Below are positions 37,080 through 46,009 of a DNA stretch of 64,000 nt, piece by piece (position 1 is the stretch's first letter; every line of letters begins with the position of its first letter). Both the position numbers and the translations under genes were made by a program. The stretch comes from Histomonas meleagridis. Taxonomy: Eukaryota > Parabasalia > Tritrichomonadida > Dientamoebidae. The notes under the pieces were generated by a model. That model was given only the letters and a program-made list of their open reading frames with translations, did no database searches and was not told the DNA's origin. The stretch is taken from NCBI GenBank assembly GCA_020186115.1, contig WSYJ01000029.1:153501-217500 (forward strand), in the 5' to 3' direction.

Positions 37080-37376
37080 AAGGTAGTTGTTGATCAAAAA
37101 ATATATTTATTCTATTAAATTATTATCATTATTATTTTTAAAATTCATATTTATTTTGGTAAATTCTAATTGTCTATCTATTTAATGATCTTGCTACAAT
37201 CCCATGCAAGTCAAAGTCAAAAAATCATTTCTTTTTGCATGTAATTGTTTTTAACGCAAAATGATCTATTTTATTTACTAAACGATTTTGACAATTTATG
37301 GAAGCTCGTATGATAGCATCCTCAAATGGTTATAAAGAAATTAGTGACTTAATTAGCACTAAAATTGCAATGGGCT
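37080..37376 (+). pseudogene. ankyrin remnant with a repeat shared with 51.1 kb
   Basis: The first ~170 bp share a diverged match with 51100-51270 (for example TTTGGTAAATTCTAAT, then ATCTATTTAATG, then GTCAAAAA). At 37300 an ankyrin-like ORF follows, MEARMIASSNGYKEISDLIS, ending TKIAMG and TAA. The ALMIASSNGYKEI pattern is that of the ankyrin family at 19-21 kb. One decayed repeat is left. Confidence 0.5.
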
Positions 37377-37549
37377 AAAAAATTATTTTCATCATAGGAA
37401 ATAAAATATGAAATAAAAATGCGTTTTGGCAATATCGCTCGAGCTGGAGTCATATCATCTCATTTTTTATTAAAATTATAAATATATATTTGAGATTTAA
37501 TCATTAAAATCTCTGTTTATAAACATTATTTACATTAAAAGAATCGTGC

Positions 37550-37870
37550 CTAATTCGACTCTGGCATTGGCGATGAGCTTGCAACAGAAAGATCAATATA
37601 TCCATCAAGATCTGTAAAGAATTTCTTTAAATGCTCGAGATACCTCATATTTTTATGTGCTTCTATATTCTCACCTTTTGACTTTAAGTAGCATAAAGAA
37701 ATTGTCATATTAGCATATGCTAAAAGAGTTTTTAATTTTGCTTGTTCGAATTCAGATAATCCATTAAATGTTTCTTCAAGAGGTCTTGAAGTAAGCTTAG
37801 AAAGGTGTGCTTCTACTTCTTCCAAAACAATTTGGTAGTTTTCTAGTTGATCCTTCCTTTCTTTTTCCAT
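37550..37870 (-). CDS. C1D/Rrp47-like exosome cofactor
   Basis: A protein of 106 residues matching the Sas10/Utp3/C1D domain: LEEVEAHLSKLTSRPLEETF, then LSEFEQAKLKTLLAYANMTI, then YLKSKGENIEAH and a final helix YLEHLKKFFTDL. C1D/Rrp47 partners Rrp6 of the nuclear exosome in rRNA and snoRNA processing. Only the core domain is present, without the basic C-terminal tail seen in other eukaryotes. It starts 65 bp from the divergent ARM-repeat gene. Confidence 0.8.
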   Translation of the reverse strand: MEKERKDQLENYQIVLEEVEAHLSKLTSRPLEETFNGLSEFEQAKLKTLLAYANMTISLCYLKSKGENIEAHKNMRYLEHLKKFFTDLDGYIDLSVASSSPMPESN

Positions 37871-37917
37871 TTGTCTCTAAAGTAAACGAATTCTTTTTGA
37901 TTTTTCTCGTTTTTTAT

Positions 37918-37927
37918 GGGGCGCCCC
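37918..37927. promoter_or_regulatory. GGGGCGCCCC palindrome in a divergent promoter
   Basis: A perfect 10-bp GC palindrome 8 bp before the ATG at 37936 and 47 bp before the C1D ATG. It is strikingly GC-rich for this DNA and is related to the GGGRCACCC blocks at 12697-12720 and 26265. Confidence 0.5.
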
Positions 37928-37935
37928 AAAAACCA

Positions 37936-39261
37936 ATGTTAAGTGAAATTGAAAGGAACCCACGCCTGGAATCGCGATGGTTACAACCAAATCCAACTTA
38001 TCAAAACTATGTTTTACCAGAGATTAGTGTTGGTCTTGAACCAGTAACTCCTGATATTATAAACCATTTTCTTCAATGTCTTGAATTGCTCGATCCATCT
38101 TCACCACAGTCTATAGAATTATTAAACCAAATTTTACTTGGTATTATTCATCACGGAATTCATTTCAAAAGTGTCATAGCACCACCACACATCTATAAAA
38201 TGATTAATTGTCTCAAAAATGAATCTCTTCGAGATGCAACCATTCAGGTAATTTTGCAACTTGTTTTTCTTCTTCCAAAAGAAGTAACCAACGTTCTAGT
38301 TCAAGAAAACATATTGATATTCTTCAAAGATATTCTTACAGCTGGTTGTTGTTGCCAAACAGAGGAAGCAATTCTTTTAATATTCAATTATGTAAATATT
38401 GATAATTGTGATTACTTAATAAATATTAGTTTTTTTCAAATTCTATCACAATACTGTTCTAGCAACAGAAATAATTTCACACCCCTTTGTCTCCAAATCA
38501 TCAAATCATGCAAAGTTACAAATAATCTTATTCATTCCACTGCTGATATGGTTTTTCAAGTTGTTTTTTCCGGTGACTTAGGGAACATGATTTTGGCACT
38601 AATCATTTTGATGAGTTTTATTCCAGGTGAAAACGAAGAAATCGAAGATAATGATTACATTTTAGAAATCACGATTGAAAAGGACTTTGATTTATTTTTA
38701 GCACAATACTTAGATAAAGATCAAACTAGCTTGGTTGTACAAATTATTTCCTTTTATACAAAGCTAGCATACTACGGCAATCCAACGATCAAAAGGTTCA
38801 TTGAATCGGGTATCGTTTCTGCTTCAATTTTGAACTTCCAAAGAAATTGTGAGGTTTTGTCAAGGGAAATTTTCAACTTTTTGAAGGTGTTAACGATAAG
38901 CGCCGATGATGTGTTCGAACCGTTAGTGAACGTTATTTTTTCGTTTGATTTTGCTGATATTGCTGAAGTTACACCTTTTTTCATCAGAGAAAAAATCGTT
39001 AAGTTCGTTCTTCATATGGCTTCGATATCAGGACCATTTTTCACAAAGATGATTTTGAGTCCGAAAATGATCGATTTTTTGATTCAGTTTTCGGAATGTT
39101 GTGATTCTTCTAAGCAAGAAAAAATTATTCTTTGCTTGTCAAATATATTGCGTGGCTCTGGTGATCCAGAATTTGTGCAAATGGTCGTTCTAAAATGGGA
39201 TGAAAGCGTTTCACTCACGTGCATATGCCCAGACTTGTTAAATCCAGAGATTGTTTTATAA
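37936..39261 (+). CDS. armadillo/HEAT-like helical repeat protein, 441 aa
   Basis: The start is ATG 37936; the longer frame from 37807 would overlap the C1D gene. After a short polar leader (LSEIERNPRLESRWLQPNPT) the protein is all-helical, with ARM-type repeats: SVIAPPHIYKMINCLKNESL, ATIQVILQLVFLLP and IERFIESG-like IKRFIESGIVSASIL, ending with QEKIILCLSNILRGSGDPEF. Adaptor function in the cytosol or nucleus is inferred from the fold only. Importin-alpha is unlikely, because no conserved Trp-Asn ladder is visible. Confidence 0.7.
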   Translation: MLSEIERNPRLESRWLQPNPTYQNYVLPEISVGLEPVTPDIINHFLQCLELLDPSSPQSIELLNQILLGIIHHGIHFKSVIAPPHIYKMINCLKNESLRDATIQVILQLVFLLPKEVTNVLVQENILIFFKDILTAGCCCQTEEAILLIFNYVNIDNCDYLINISFFQILSQYCSSNRNNFTPLCLQIIKSCKVTNNLIHSTADMVFQVVFSGDLGNMILALIILMSFIPGENEEIEDNDYILEITIEKDFDLFLAQYLDKDQTSLVVQIISFYTKLAYYGNPTIKRFIESGIVSASILNFQRNCEVLSREIFNFLKVLTISADDVFEPLVNVIFSFDFADIAEVTPFFIREKIVKFVLHMASISGPFFTKMILSPKMIDFLIQFSECCDSSKQEKIILCLSNILRGSGDPEFVQMVVLKWDESVSLTCICPDLLNPEIVL

Positions 39262-40055
39262 ACCATTTTTCATATTTTAAATATATGTTTTTGAATATGA
39301 AATACTTTACAAAAGGTGTTATACAAGAATGTAATGTTAAAAGAATTACTTTTTAATTGGTCTCAAAGTGGTCGTTAATAAACTAAAAGCAACTCAAACA
39401 TCAACAACAACAAATACAGCAACACAAACTGGTGGCGAAAGTACAGCAACACCAAGCCTTAGTTCAAGTGATGGAGTTAAAATTGGTATTGCAAAATATT
39501 CAATTTTGATAACATTTCTTGCTTTAACATTAGGTTTAATTAAAAAATTCATTTGATTACTTTTTTTCCTAAATATATATATTCAAATCATACAAATATA
39601 AAAGCATTTTAACGCTATTTTCATATAGTGAGACTTGCAGACACCTCGGCTTCATTAAGATGTTGAAGAGAGGGAAGTTGATGTGGATATTCTAAATATA
39701 TGGAGAAACACAATTTGATAATTAAAGAATTTATTTCAAAGTGCCAAAAATATTTGTAAAGGCAAATAAATTTTGGTATTTAGTTCTCTTTGTCCAATCT
39801 GTTGTATTTTGAGTTCTAAAACAAATGAATTTTTCACTGTGTGAAATACAATGTTTAATATTCAATAAATAAGAGACAAATTAGTGAACCGGCATTTTTT
39901 TATAATTTATGAATCCAATATTTTAATTACATGAAAATGTTCACACGATTCGCATTTGAGTAAAATTATGAAAATGTTTGAATTCAAATTTCATATCATT
40001 TCTCATTAATGCATAAAATCACTTCTGTTTGTGCATTGTTTACTTGTTTACTTAC
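39262..40055. other. intergenic with a membrane-anchor fragment
   Basis: Apart from the 39368-39556 fragment, nothing coding was found. A stretch near 39625-39690 (ACTTGCAGACACCTCGGCTT) is less AT-rich but unassigned. Confidence 0.45.
39368..39556 (+). pseudogene. Thr-rich stalk and C-terminal membrane anchor fragment
   Basis: An open frame without ATG. It encodes a Thr/Ser/Gln-rich segment (QTSTTTNTATQTGGESTATP) and then a hydrophobic span (SILITFLALTLGLIKKFI) right at the stop. This is the C-terminus of a tail-anchored or type I surface protein; the ectodomain is absent because stops lie directly upstream. It may be a relic of a mucin-like gene. Confidence 0.45.
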
Positions 40056-41132
40056 TTATGCAACTTTCACGTCGAATTTCACACGACCATCTTCTGATGT
40101 CGTAAATGTAACAATCGCTTTAACGAATTCTGATTCCCATTCGTGAACTTTCTTCTTCAGTTCTTCCAATGTACTTTCAACTTGACTTAGATCGATGGTG
40201 CAGCAACGTCAACAATAACAAATTGCGAAATTGCATTCATCGAATGATTGATAGGACCTTTCATATTGTTTTTCTTTTGGAGTTGATTCTTGCTCTTATT
40301 ATTATTTTTATCTTTATTCAAACTTGCTATAAGTTTCTCTGCTTCTTTATTAGAACGTTTCGTGTTGAACATTTTGTTGTTGTTTGTTCTCTTTATGCTG
40401 CGGATGTCCATACATTCCTTCGAAATAAGTAATAAGTGATTTACCCGCTGCAATCTCTTTTTGATGGGGATTTTCGCGTTCTTTAATTTCTCCAACTTAA
40501 GTTTTTGTCCTTCAAGAATTTGTAACATTGTACGTTATGCTTCACGATAAATAACATACCGTTCATATTTAATATATGTGATTTGATTAAGTTTGTTTCG
40601 ATATTCTTTAAGTGATTTTCGATTTTCATTTTGTTCTTTACCTCGTTCTCCATTCATTTGATTTAATTCTTCGCGAAGTTCTTTGATTTCATTATAATAA
40701 ACTTGATTATTATATTTCTTGGTTTCTTCGCGAAGTGAACAAGTTGTGTGCTATTTCGTTTTTGTAATAATTAATTTGGTTGAACTTTCTTCATAAAGTT
40801 GATTAACGCATTTACGAAAGTCCTCATCTTCTTTAATAAGTTTGTCTGCATTTCCTAACTCTTTCTAGCCGGATAAAATTCGATCACGTTCTGACATTAA
40901 TTTACGAAGTTGTGTACTCGTTAATGTTTCAACTTCAATACAATAATCATTATTTGATCAATTTTCGCAACATTGGTGTAAGAAGTTGAATCCTTTAACG
41001 ACGTGGTTGTTGTGTCGGTTTATCTTCTTGTAAATTACGTTTCTTATAATTAACATTGTTATTGTTGGTAGGGTGTCTTTATTTGTTATTAAATCCTTGC
41101 TTCCTTTGTTGTGTTTTTACTTTGGAATCCAT
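40056..41132 (-). pseudogene. decayed coiled-coil protein gene
   Basis: The minus strand can be followed over ~1 kb in changing frames. It begins MDSKVKTQQRKQGF near 41132, continues VETLTSTQLRKLMSERDRIL, LREETKKYNNQVYYNEIKEL and REELNQMNGERGKEQNENRK, and ends IDLSQVESTLEELKKKVHEW with SEFVKAIVTFTTSEDGRVKF before a TAA at 40056-40058. At least five stops or frameshifts interrupt it. The intact ancestor was a charged coiled-coil protein of ~350 residues. Decay looks recent because the side-by-side frames are still protein-like. Confidence 0.7.
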
Positions 41133-41663
41133 AAGGTAAAAAGTAAAACCTTCCAATGATAACTTTAATATATTAACAAGATATTAATATTCTAAAAAAA
41201 TTTAATTTACATACTGTAATATAAGCGATTAAATTATTTCTCCCCAATTCAATCGAAACTCAAAAATGTCGCCAAATATTATTTTTTACAAGAAATAGAG
41301 TATTACTCAAAATTAATTTAGAGAAAAATACTTACTGGATTTCTTGTATCTAGTCTCTATTTTATAAGCCTTGAATAATAGTATATAAACTTTTTTAGGT
41401 AACCTAAGTTGGAATGGGTTACCAATGGGCGGAAGGTATAAATTTTATTTTAAATCATTTTTTTTCTTTTCAAATTTAATTGACTAATTCTAAGGATGAT
41501 CTTTTTTGCAGTGTTACAAATAATATAATTTTATAAAAGAAATTTTTATGAATCATCAAGTCTTGATGATTTAAAGAGAAATAAAAACATGAATTAATGC
41601 CATCCCCTTGATGAATATAAATTATGAAAAATTAAGAAAAACAGAATCCTAATTACAAAATAT
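41133..41663. other. intergenic, nothing recognised
   Basis: AT-rich sequence between the decayed gene and the coiled-coil gene end. A TTACTCAAAA-type AT run and one TAGGTAACCTA palindrome near 41395-41406 are all that stand out. Confidence 0.4.
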
Positions 41664-42434
41664 TTAATATGTTAAGTTTTCTAAAAGTTTTTTCAAGTTC
41701 ATTAACTCATTATTCTCTCTTTCAAGTCTTTTTGAAGTTTCAATCTGGAGATCTATTGCAGCTTGAATCTGTTCATTTTCTGCTTTGAGGTTAATTATCT
41801 CTGTGCACCTTTCGTCTAAAGCATGCTTCGATATTATCATTTTGCTAAATGCATCAGAAAGTTCTGTATCAAATTTCTGTGCACGTAGCATTGATAATTT
41901 AAGTTTCGCTTGCCGAAGTTCATTTGAAAGTGTGTAAATGATTTCGTTTAACTCTTTAATAGTTGATGCATCTTCTTCCTTTTCAAATTCAACCTCCTGC
42001 TTTACAAATTCTTGAATTTGAAGACATTCCCGCTGTAAAAATCGAATTTTTGACTTAATCTTTTTTTCTAAAAAGGTTGAATTTTCATCACCAAGGGTAC
42101 GAGCAAAATTCGATTGGCATTTTGTTGTCTTTTCAAAAAACGAAATTTGTTCTGCGAGAATTGCATTATGTAAGGATATTAATTGTTCTATGCATGATTC
42201 TGGAATTTTAGTTGATTGTTGCTTAAAACCTTCGAGTTTATTTGTTTGTTCGTATACAAGAGATGATAGAAATAAATATGTTCTTTTAACTTCTTTTAAA
42301 AAATTATTTTCATTTTCAATATCTTTTTTTAAATTACATATTTCGTTTGAGTTATTTCGAATGGATTGATTTACTTTAGCCATTTTTTCTGTTTTTGATA
42401 TATCTGCTGTGTGTTTTTGTTGTTCACCATCCAT
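41664..42434 (-). CDS. coiled-coil protein, 256 aa
   Basis: The start is ATG 42434 (MDGEQQKHTADI); a TTG extension was rejected. Almost the whole protein is heptad-rich coiled coil (for example IRNNSNEICNLKKDIENENN and LERENNELMNLKKLLENLTY). No other domain was found. It is likely a cytoskeletal or vesicle tether component; trichomonads have many such proteins in the basal-body and costa cytoskeleton. It starts 95 bp from uL24 in the opposite direction, so the promoter may be shared. Confidence 0.7.
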   Translation of the reverse strand: MDGEQQKHTADISKTEKMAKVNQSIRNNSNEICNLKKDIENENNFLKEVKRTYLFLSSLVYEQTNKLEGFKQQSTKIPESCIEQLISLHNAILAEQISFFEKTTKCQSNFARTLGDENSTFLEKKIKSKIRFLQRECLQIQEFVKQEVEFEKEEDASTIKELNEIIYTLSNELRQAKLKLSMLRAQKFDTELSDAFSKMIISKHALDERCTEIINLKAENEQIQAAIDLQIETSKRLERENNELMNLKKLLENLTY

Positions 42435-42469
42435 TTTATAAACGTACACAGAAACCAAGATTTGCGTCG

Positions 42470-42477
42470 ACCGTTAA
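42470..42477. promoter_or_regulatory. ACCGTTAA (TTAACGGT) in the uL24 divergent promoter
   Basis: Midway between two divergent ATGs. The same octamer lies close to the starts at 49478 (minus) and 58702 (plus). It contains the YAACGG Myb consensus. Confidence 0.45.
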
Positions 42478-42529
42478 AAGTTTGCTTTTATTCGTTTATT
42501 CACTAGGTTTGTTTGGCCTCTTCTCTCCA

Positions 42530-42940
42530 ATGAAGACGAATCCATTTGTTTCATCACAAGCTCGTAAGGTTCGTAAGGCATTTTTCAATGCCACAAAGGA
42601 AGAAAAACATATTGCTATGAGTTCTCCACTTAGTAAAGATCTTCAAAAGCAATATGGAATCAAACGCCTTCCAATCCGTCGTGATGACGAAGTTGAGGTT
42701 GTTCGTGGTCAGATGAAAAAACGTACTGGTCGCGTTGTTGCAGTTAAACTTTCGACAATGCGTATTAACATTGAATCTGTAACAAAGCAAAAGATCAGCA
42801 ATGAAACAGTCTTCATTCCTATCCACCCATCAAACGTTGTTATCACCAAGATAAAAATGGATAAGTACCGCAAGAACCTTATCGAAAAGAAACGTCAAAA
42901 TCGCGAAAAAGCACTTCAGAAGCTTGGTCGTGCTAAGTAA
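42530..42940 (+). CDS. RPL26: ribosomal protein uL24 (L26e)
   Basis: A protein of 136 residues from the ATG at 42530, which gives the usual start MKTNPFVSSQARKVRKAFF. It contains the KOW motif DDEVEVVRGQMKKRTGRVVA and the eukaryotic segment SSPLSKDLQKQYGIKRLPIR. The C-terminal tail is Lys/Arg-rich. It is a structural protein of the large ribosomal subunit near the exit tunnel. The family is usually ~145 residues. Codon use is biased to a small set (CGT, AAG, ATC, CTT), as for highly expressed genes. Confidence 0.96.
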   Translation: MKTNPFVSSQARKVRKAFFNATKEEKHIAMSSPLSKDLQKQYGIKRLPIRRDDEVEVVRGQMKKRTGRVVAVKLSTMRINIESVTKQKISNETVFIPIHPSNVVITKIKMDKYRKNLIEKKRQNREKALQKLGRAK

Positions 42941-43090
42941 ACATTTGGGATTTTTATCTTTTACTTATTTTCCATCTAAAATTTTTCGGATTAATCCAAT
43001 AACATTTATCATTAAATTTGGAAGGAAGAAAAAGTACGTTTAGAACGATCAAATGGAATTCATTTGTGTGAACAATGCAATTTTTTATAA

Positions 43091-44206
43091 ATGGGCTTAC
43101 CCATATGTCTTGCTGAACCTAAACTTCCACTTCTTGTTCCAAATGCAACCTTACTTACTCTTTTCCTTTTTACAAGACACGGAGCTCGAGTTCCTGTCCA
43201 ACATTGGGATAGACCAGATTCTAAAAACGAGTGGCATTGTGGAGAAAATTACTATAAAAGAAAACATCGTACTCCAGTGATCAATGGAGTTCCACTTAGT
43301 TTTAAATATGATCCTTTAAAACCACATCCATATTCTCCGTCATGTTCAGATGGTTTTCTTCTAGATGAAGGTGTAAGCCAGCTTATTAATCTTGGAAAAA
43401 CACTTGGTCATTATCTTATTAATCAAACCAAACTTTTGCCTGAGCAATATGATTCCCAGTTGATAAATGTTAGATCATCTTTTTATCCACGTTGTATTGA
43501 ATCAAGTGTTGCGATAATTGATGGGTTATATCCACCCACAACTAATGACTTTATTAATGTTACAATTGGAACTCCTGACAATGAGCCATTATGCCCAAAT
43601 CCAGCATTTCCCATCAATCGTCAAAAGCTTAATGAGTTCAGAGATACACCTGAATTTAAACGACACATCGACCGCTTCGACCGCATTGCAGTCCCATTAG
43701 TTGAATATTATAACATCACATTCCACGACACATTTGAGAAAATATTTTTAGGGGATTTTGTTAATTCGCTTCGTTGTAACAAAAAACAATATCCAGCGGA
43801 TATAGCAGACCCTATTCTTGAGGATTTACTTAATGACATGTCCTTATTCGTGCAAGGCTTCGCGTCATATACGAAACCTTCTGCAGATAAACCAATTTTC
43901 GATCTATTAATTTCGGAAATTGATAACTTCTTTGATGGTAAAAGTAAAAGTAAATTCACATTGTTTAGTGGTCATGACGTAACAATAGGCGCATTGTTGA
44001 TCGGACTTGGCTACGAGAATATGCACGTGCCGCCGCCATTCGCATCCCAAATCGCAGTAGAAATTTGGAGAAGCAATGAAAAGGACTTCGTAAGATTTGT
44101 GTATAATGGTGAAATATTAAGGTATGGTGAAAGAGAATTAACTCCTTTGGATGTGTTCAAAGAAGAAATGAAAAGAAAATATCATAATGGAGGAGATGAG
44201 CTCTAA
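43091..44206 (+). CDS. histidine acid phosphatase family protein
   Basis: A protein of 371 residues. The catalytic RHGAR is at 29-33 (LFLFTRHGARVP), and the second catalytic pair is GHD at 294-296 (LFSGHDVTIGALL). The conserved YPRCIESS and SFYP region (~131-140) fits branch 2 of the histidine phosphatase superfamily (acid and multiple-inositol-polyphosphate phosphatases). No signal peptide precedes the RHGAR strand, although a secreted location is common for the family. The enzyme is expected to hydrolyse phosphomonoesters through a phospho-His. The first ATG (43091) is used. Confidence 0.87.
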   Translation: MGLPICLAEPKLPLLVPNATLLTLFLFTRHGARVPVQHWDRPDSKNEWHCGENYYKRKHRTPVINGVPLSFKYDPLKPHPYSPSCSDGFLLDEGVSQLINLGKTLGHYLINQTKLLPEQYDSQLINVRSSFYPRCIESSVAIIDGLYPPTTNDFINVTIGTPDNEPLCPNPAFPINRQKLNEFRDTPEFKRHIDRFDRIAVPLVEYYNITFHDTFEKIFLGDFVNSLRCNKKQYPADIADPILEDLLNDMSLFVQGFASYTKPSADKPIFDLLISEIDNFFDGKSKSKFTLFSGHDVTIGALLIGLGYENMHVPPPFASQIAVEIWRSNEKDFVRFVYNGEILRYGERELTPLDVFKEEMKRKYHNGGDEL

Positions 44207-44368
44207 TGAAAATAGATAATTAGTAAATATTTATCACATTATTTCCAATGAGGCTTATTTACAGTTAGAGAACCTTAAGGTTAAAGATTGAATCAAATAT
44301 CTTTCATTTGAATTTTCAAATTTTTCCGGTGACATATTGTAAACTATTCAAACAATAAATACGTTAGA

Positions 44369-45286
44369 ATGGAGGAATGCAAACAAAATGAAGCAAAACT
44401 AGTTGGCGATTGGGAATATATAGTAGAAAACTGGAAATATTTATTAAAGAATAATCGAAAGTTAATTATAAGATCACTCAGATCTGGAATACCTGATAAT
44501 TATCGTTCAAAAGTATGGCTTCTTTTGACGAATGCAGAGGAAGCCAAAAGGAAAAGCAATTTTAAATATAAGGATTTACTCACTACAAAACCAGATGAAG
44601 AAACGCTTCGAATTATATATTGTGATGTTCCACGAACATTTCCAAAAATAATCAATAACAAAAATAACAAAAGCCAAGCATTACGCAATATATTAATTGC
44701 ATATGCAAATGTTGACACAGAAATAGGTTATGTTCAAGGGATGAATTTTATTGCAGCAATGTTTGTCTTAAAATTTGAAGAAGAGACTGCATTTTGGGGA
44801 TTTTATTCCCTAATGCATTTATCTACTGTTCCACATCGTTTATATTTCACCAACAATTTTCCACTTCTTAGGAAAAATTCGGTTATTGTTGATTATTTAA
44901 TTGAAAAAAAATTTCCAAAAGTTTCAAATGCGCTCAAACAACATAATGTTAACTCGATAATCTTTGTTCCTCATTGGTTTAGCACATGTTTTTTAAATAT
45001 TAATTTTGATCCAGAAATGAACTTCTTCATTTTTGACCAATTTTTAGCATTTGGCACAACGCCGTTGTTATCTTTCGGATTGACAACAATAAGTTTGGTA
45101 CAAAATTATTTGGATCAATCATTTGAAACTTTTTTAACTGTTTGTACCAACCCTGCAAACGCTAAAGAAATGCACAACAGACAATTAGTAAATTTGGAAT
45201 GGGTAAATCAATGGATAACTTCAAAAGAATATAAATTTTTGTTGAAAAAGTTTGAAAATTATGATACAAGTCAAAATGTTCAATAA
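44369..45286 (+). CDS. TBC-domain Rab GTPase-activating protein
   Basis: A protein of 305 residues, almost all TBC domain. The dual catalytic fingers are intact: R89 in IIYCDVPRTFP (IxxDxxR) and Q123 in EIGYVQGMNFIAA (YxQ). The typical opening RSGIPDNYRSKVWLLL is present. A short acidic and basic leader (MEECKQNEAKLV) precedes it. It should accelerate GTP hydrolysis by Rab proteins in membrane traffic. Confidence 0.92.
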   Translation: MEECKQNEAKLVGDWEYIVENWKYLLKNNRKLIIRSLRSGIPDNYRSKVWLLLTNAEEAKRKSNFKYKDLLTTKPDEETLRIIYCDVPRTFPKIINNKNNKSQALRNILIAYANVDTEIGYVQGMNFIAAMFVLKFEEETAFWGFYSLMHLSTVPHRLYFTNNFPLLRKNSVIVDYLIEKKFPKVSNALKQHNVNSIIFVPHWFSTCFLNINFDPEMNFFIFDQFLAFGTTPLLSFGLTTISLVQNYLDQSFETFLTVCTNPANAKEMHNRQLVNLEWVNQWITSKEYKFLLKKFENYDTSQNVQ

Positions 45287-45605
45287 ACACTATCTTCGAG
45301 TTTTACGTGACAATGTTTTTCTTTAAAATTTTTACTGATAGCAACAAGTAAGATTTGATTTGAAATGCAATTATAGAAAAAATCTGATTTACAACTTCAA
45401 AAATAAAAAAATAACAAACGCCTTAAAAGAAAAGAAGTTGAAGTTAAGCAATGGAGAATCTAATAGTCACAAACTTTTGGAAAATCCAACTGAAAGGGGT
45501 TGTTTTGTGGGTTTCCTTGATTGAAACCAACACATTTTTTGATAAGGTTATGGGTTAAATTGAATAGATTTTTCGGTTTTTAATTCGCCAGGAAGTGTCG
45601 TTTAC
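45287..45605. other. intergenic
   Basis: AT-rich, no gene of note. A 35-codon ORF starting at 45451 is out of frame with the next gene and probably chance. Confidence 0.4.
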
Positions 45606-45794
45606 ATGATACCTGTTTGGGGAATCGTCTATGGAATTGCATGGATTGCTTGGCTACTCTGTGTGATCGGAGGGCTCGGTAATTCTAAAGTCCTTGGGTT
45701 ATTTTCTTATGACGGAACCTTTACTCCATCAGATCAATATCTTAAAGGCATTGAACTAACTAAAATGCAGGCCCAACAAGGACAAATCGAATGA
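45606..45794 (+). CDS. small membrane protein, 62 aa
   Basis: ATG to TGA. The N-terminal half is one hydrophobic, Trp-rich membrane span (MIPVWGIVYGIAWIAWLLCV) followed by GGLGNSKVLGLFSYDG and a polar tail ending TKMQAQQGQIE. The codon composition is balanced and less AT-rich than the flanks, which supports a real gene. Family not recognised. It may be an ER or organelle membrane subunit of a small complex. Confidence 0.55.
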   Translation: MIPVWGIVYGIAWIAWLLCVIGGLGNSKVLGLFSYDGTFTPSDQYLKGIELTKMQAQQGQIE

Positions 45795-46009
45795 ATATCC
45801 TTATTTTGAAATAAATATTTCTAATTCTTTCCAATATATCCTTTTATAGAACAAATTTGTTTCATCTTTTGTAAAAATATTTTACTATTATCATAACCGT
45901 AAGACGGTGCTTCAAGATCATTGGATTGTGGCAATTTTTTTCTCCAACAAAGCCTGAAAAAGAATTTTCTTCAAAAAAATTACTTGCATTTGAAAAAAGT
46001 GACAACATT

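Larger units (their letters stand above)
36254..37549. other. 1.3-kb degenerate region
   Basis: No intact gene. It contains a minus-strand membrane-anchor fragment (36630-36818), a 20-bp perfect palindrome (37034-37053) and an ankyrin-type remnant with a repeat shared with 51.1 kb, all listed separately. Confidence 0.6.

Noticed and set aside
45451-45558. 35-codon ORF before the small membrane protein
   Set aside because: Out of frame with the next gene and without recognisable features; probably chance.
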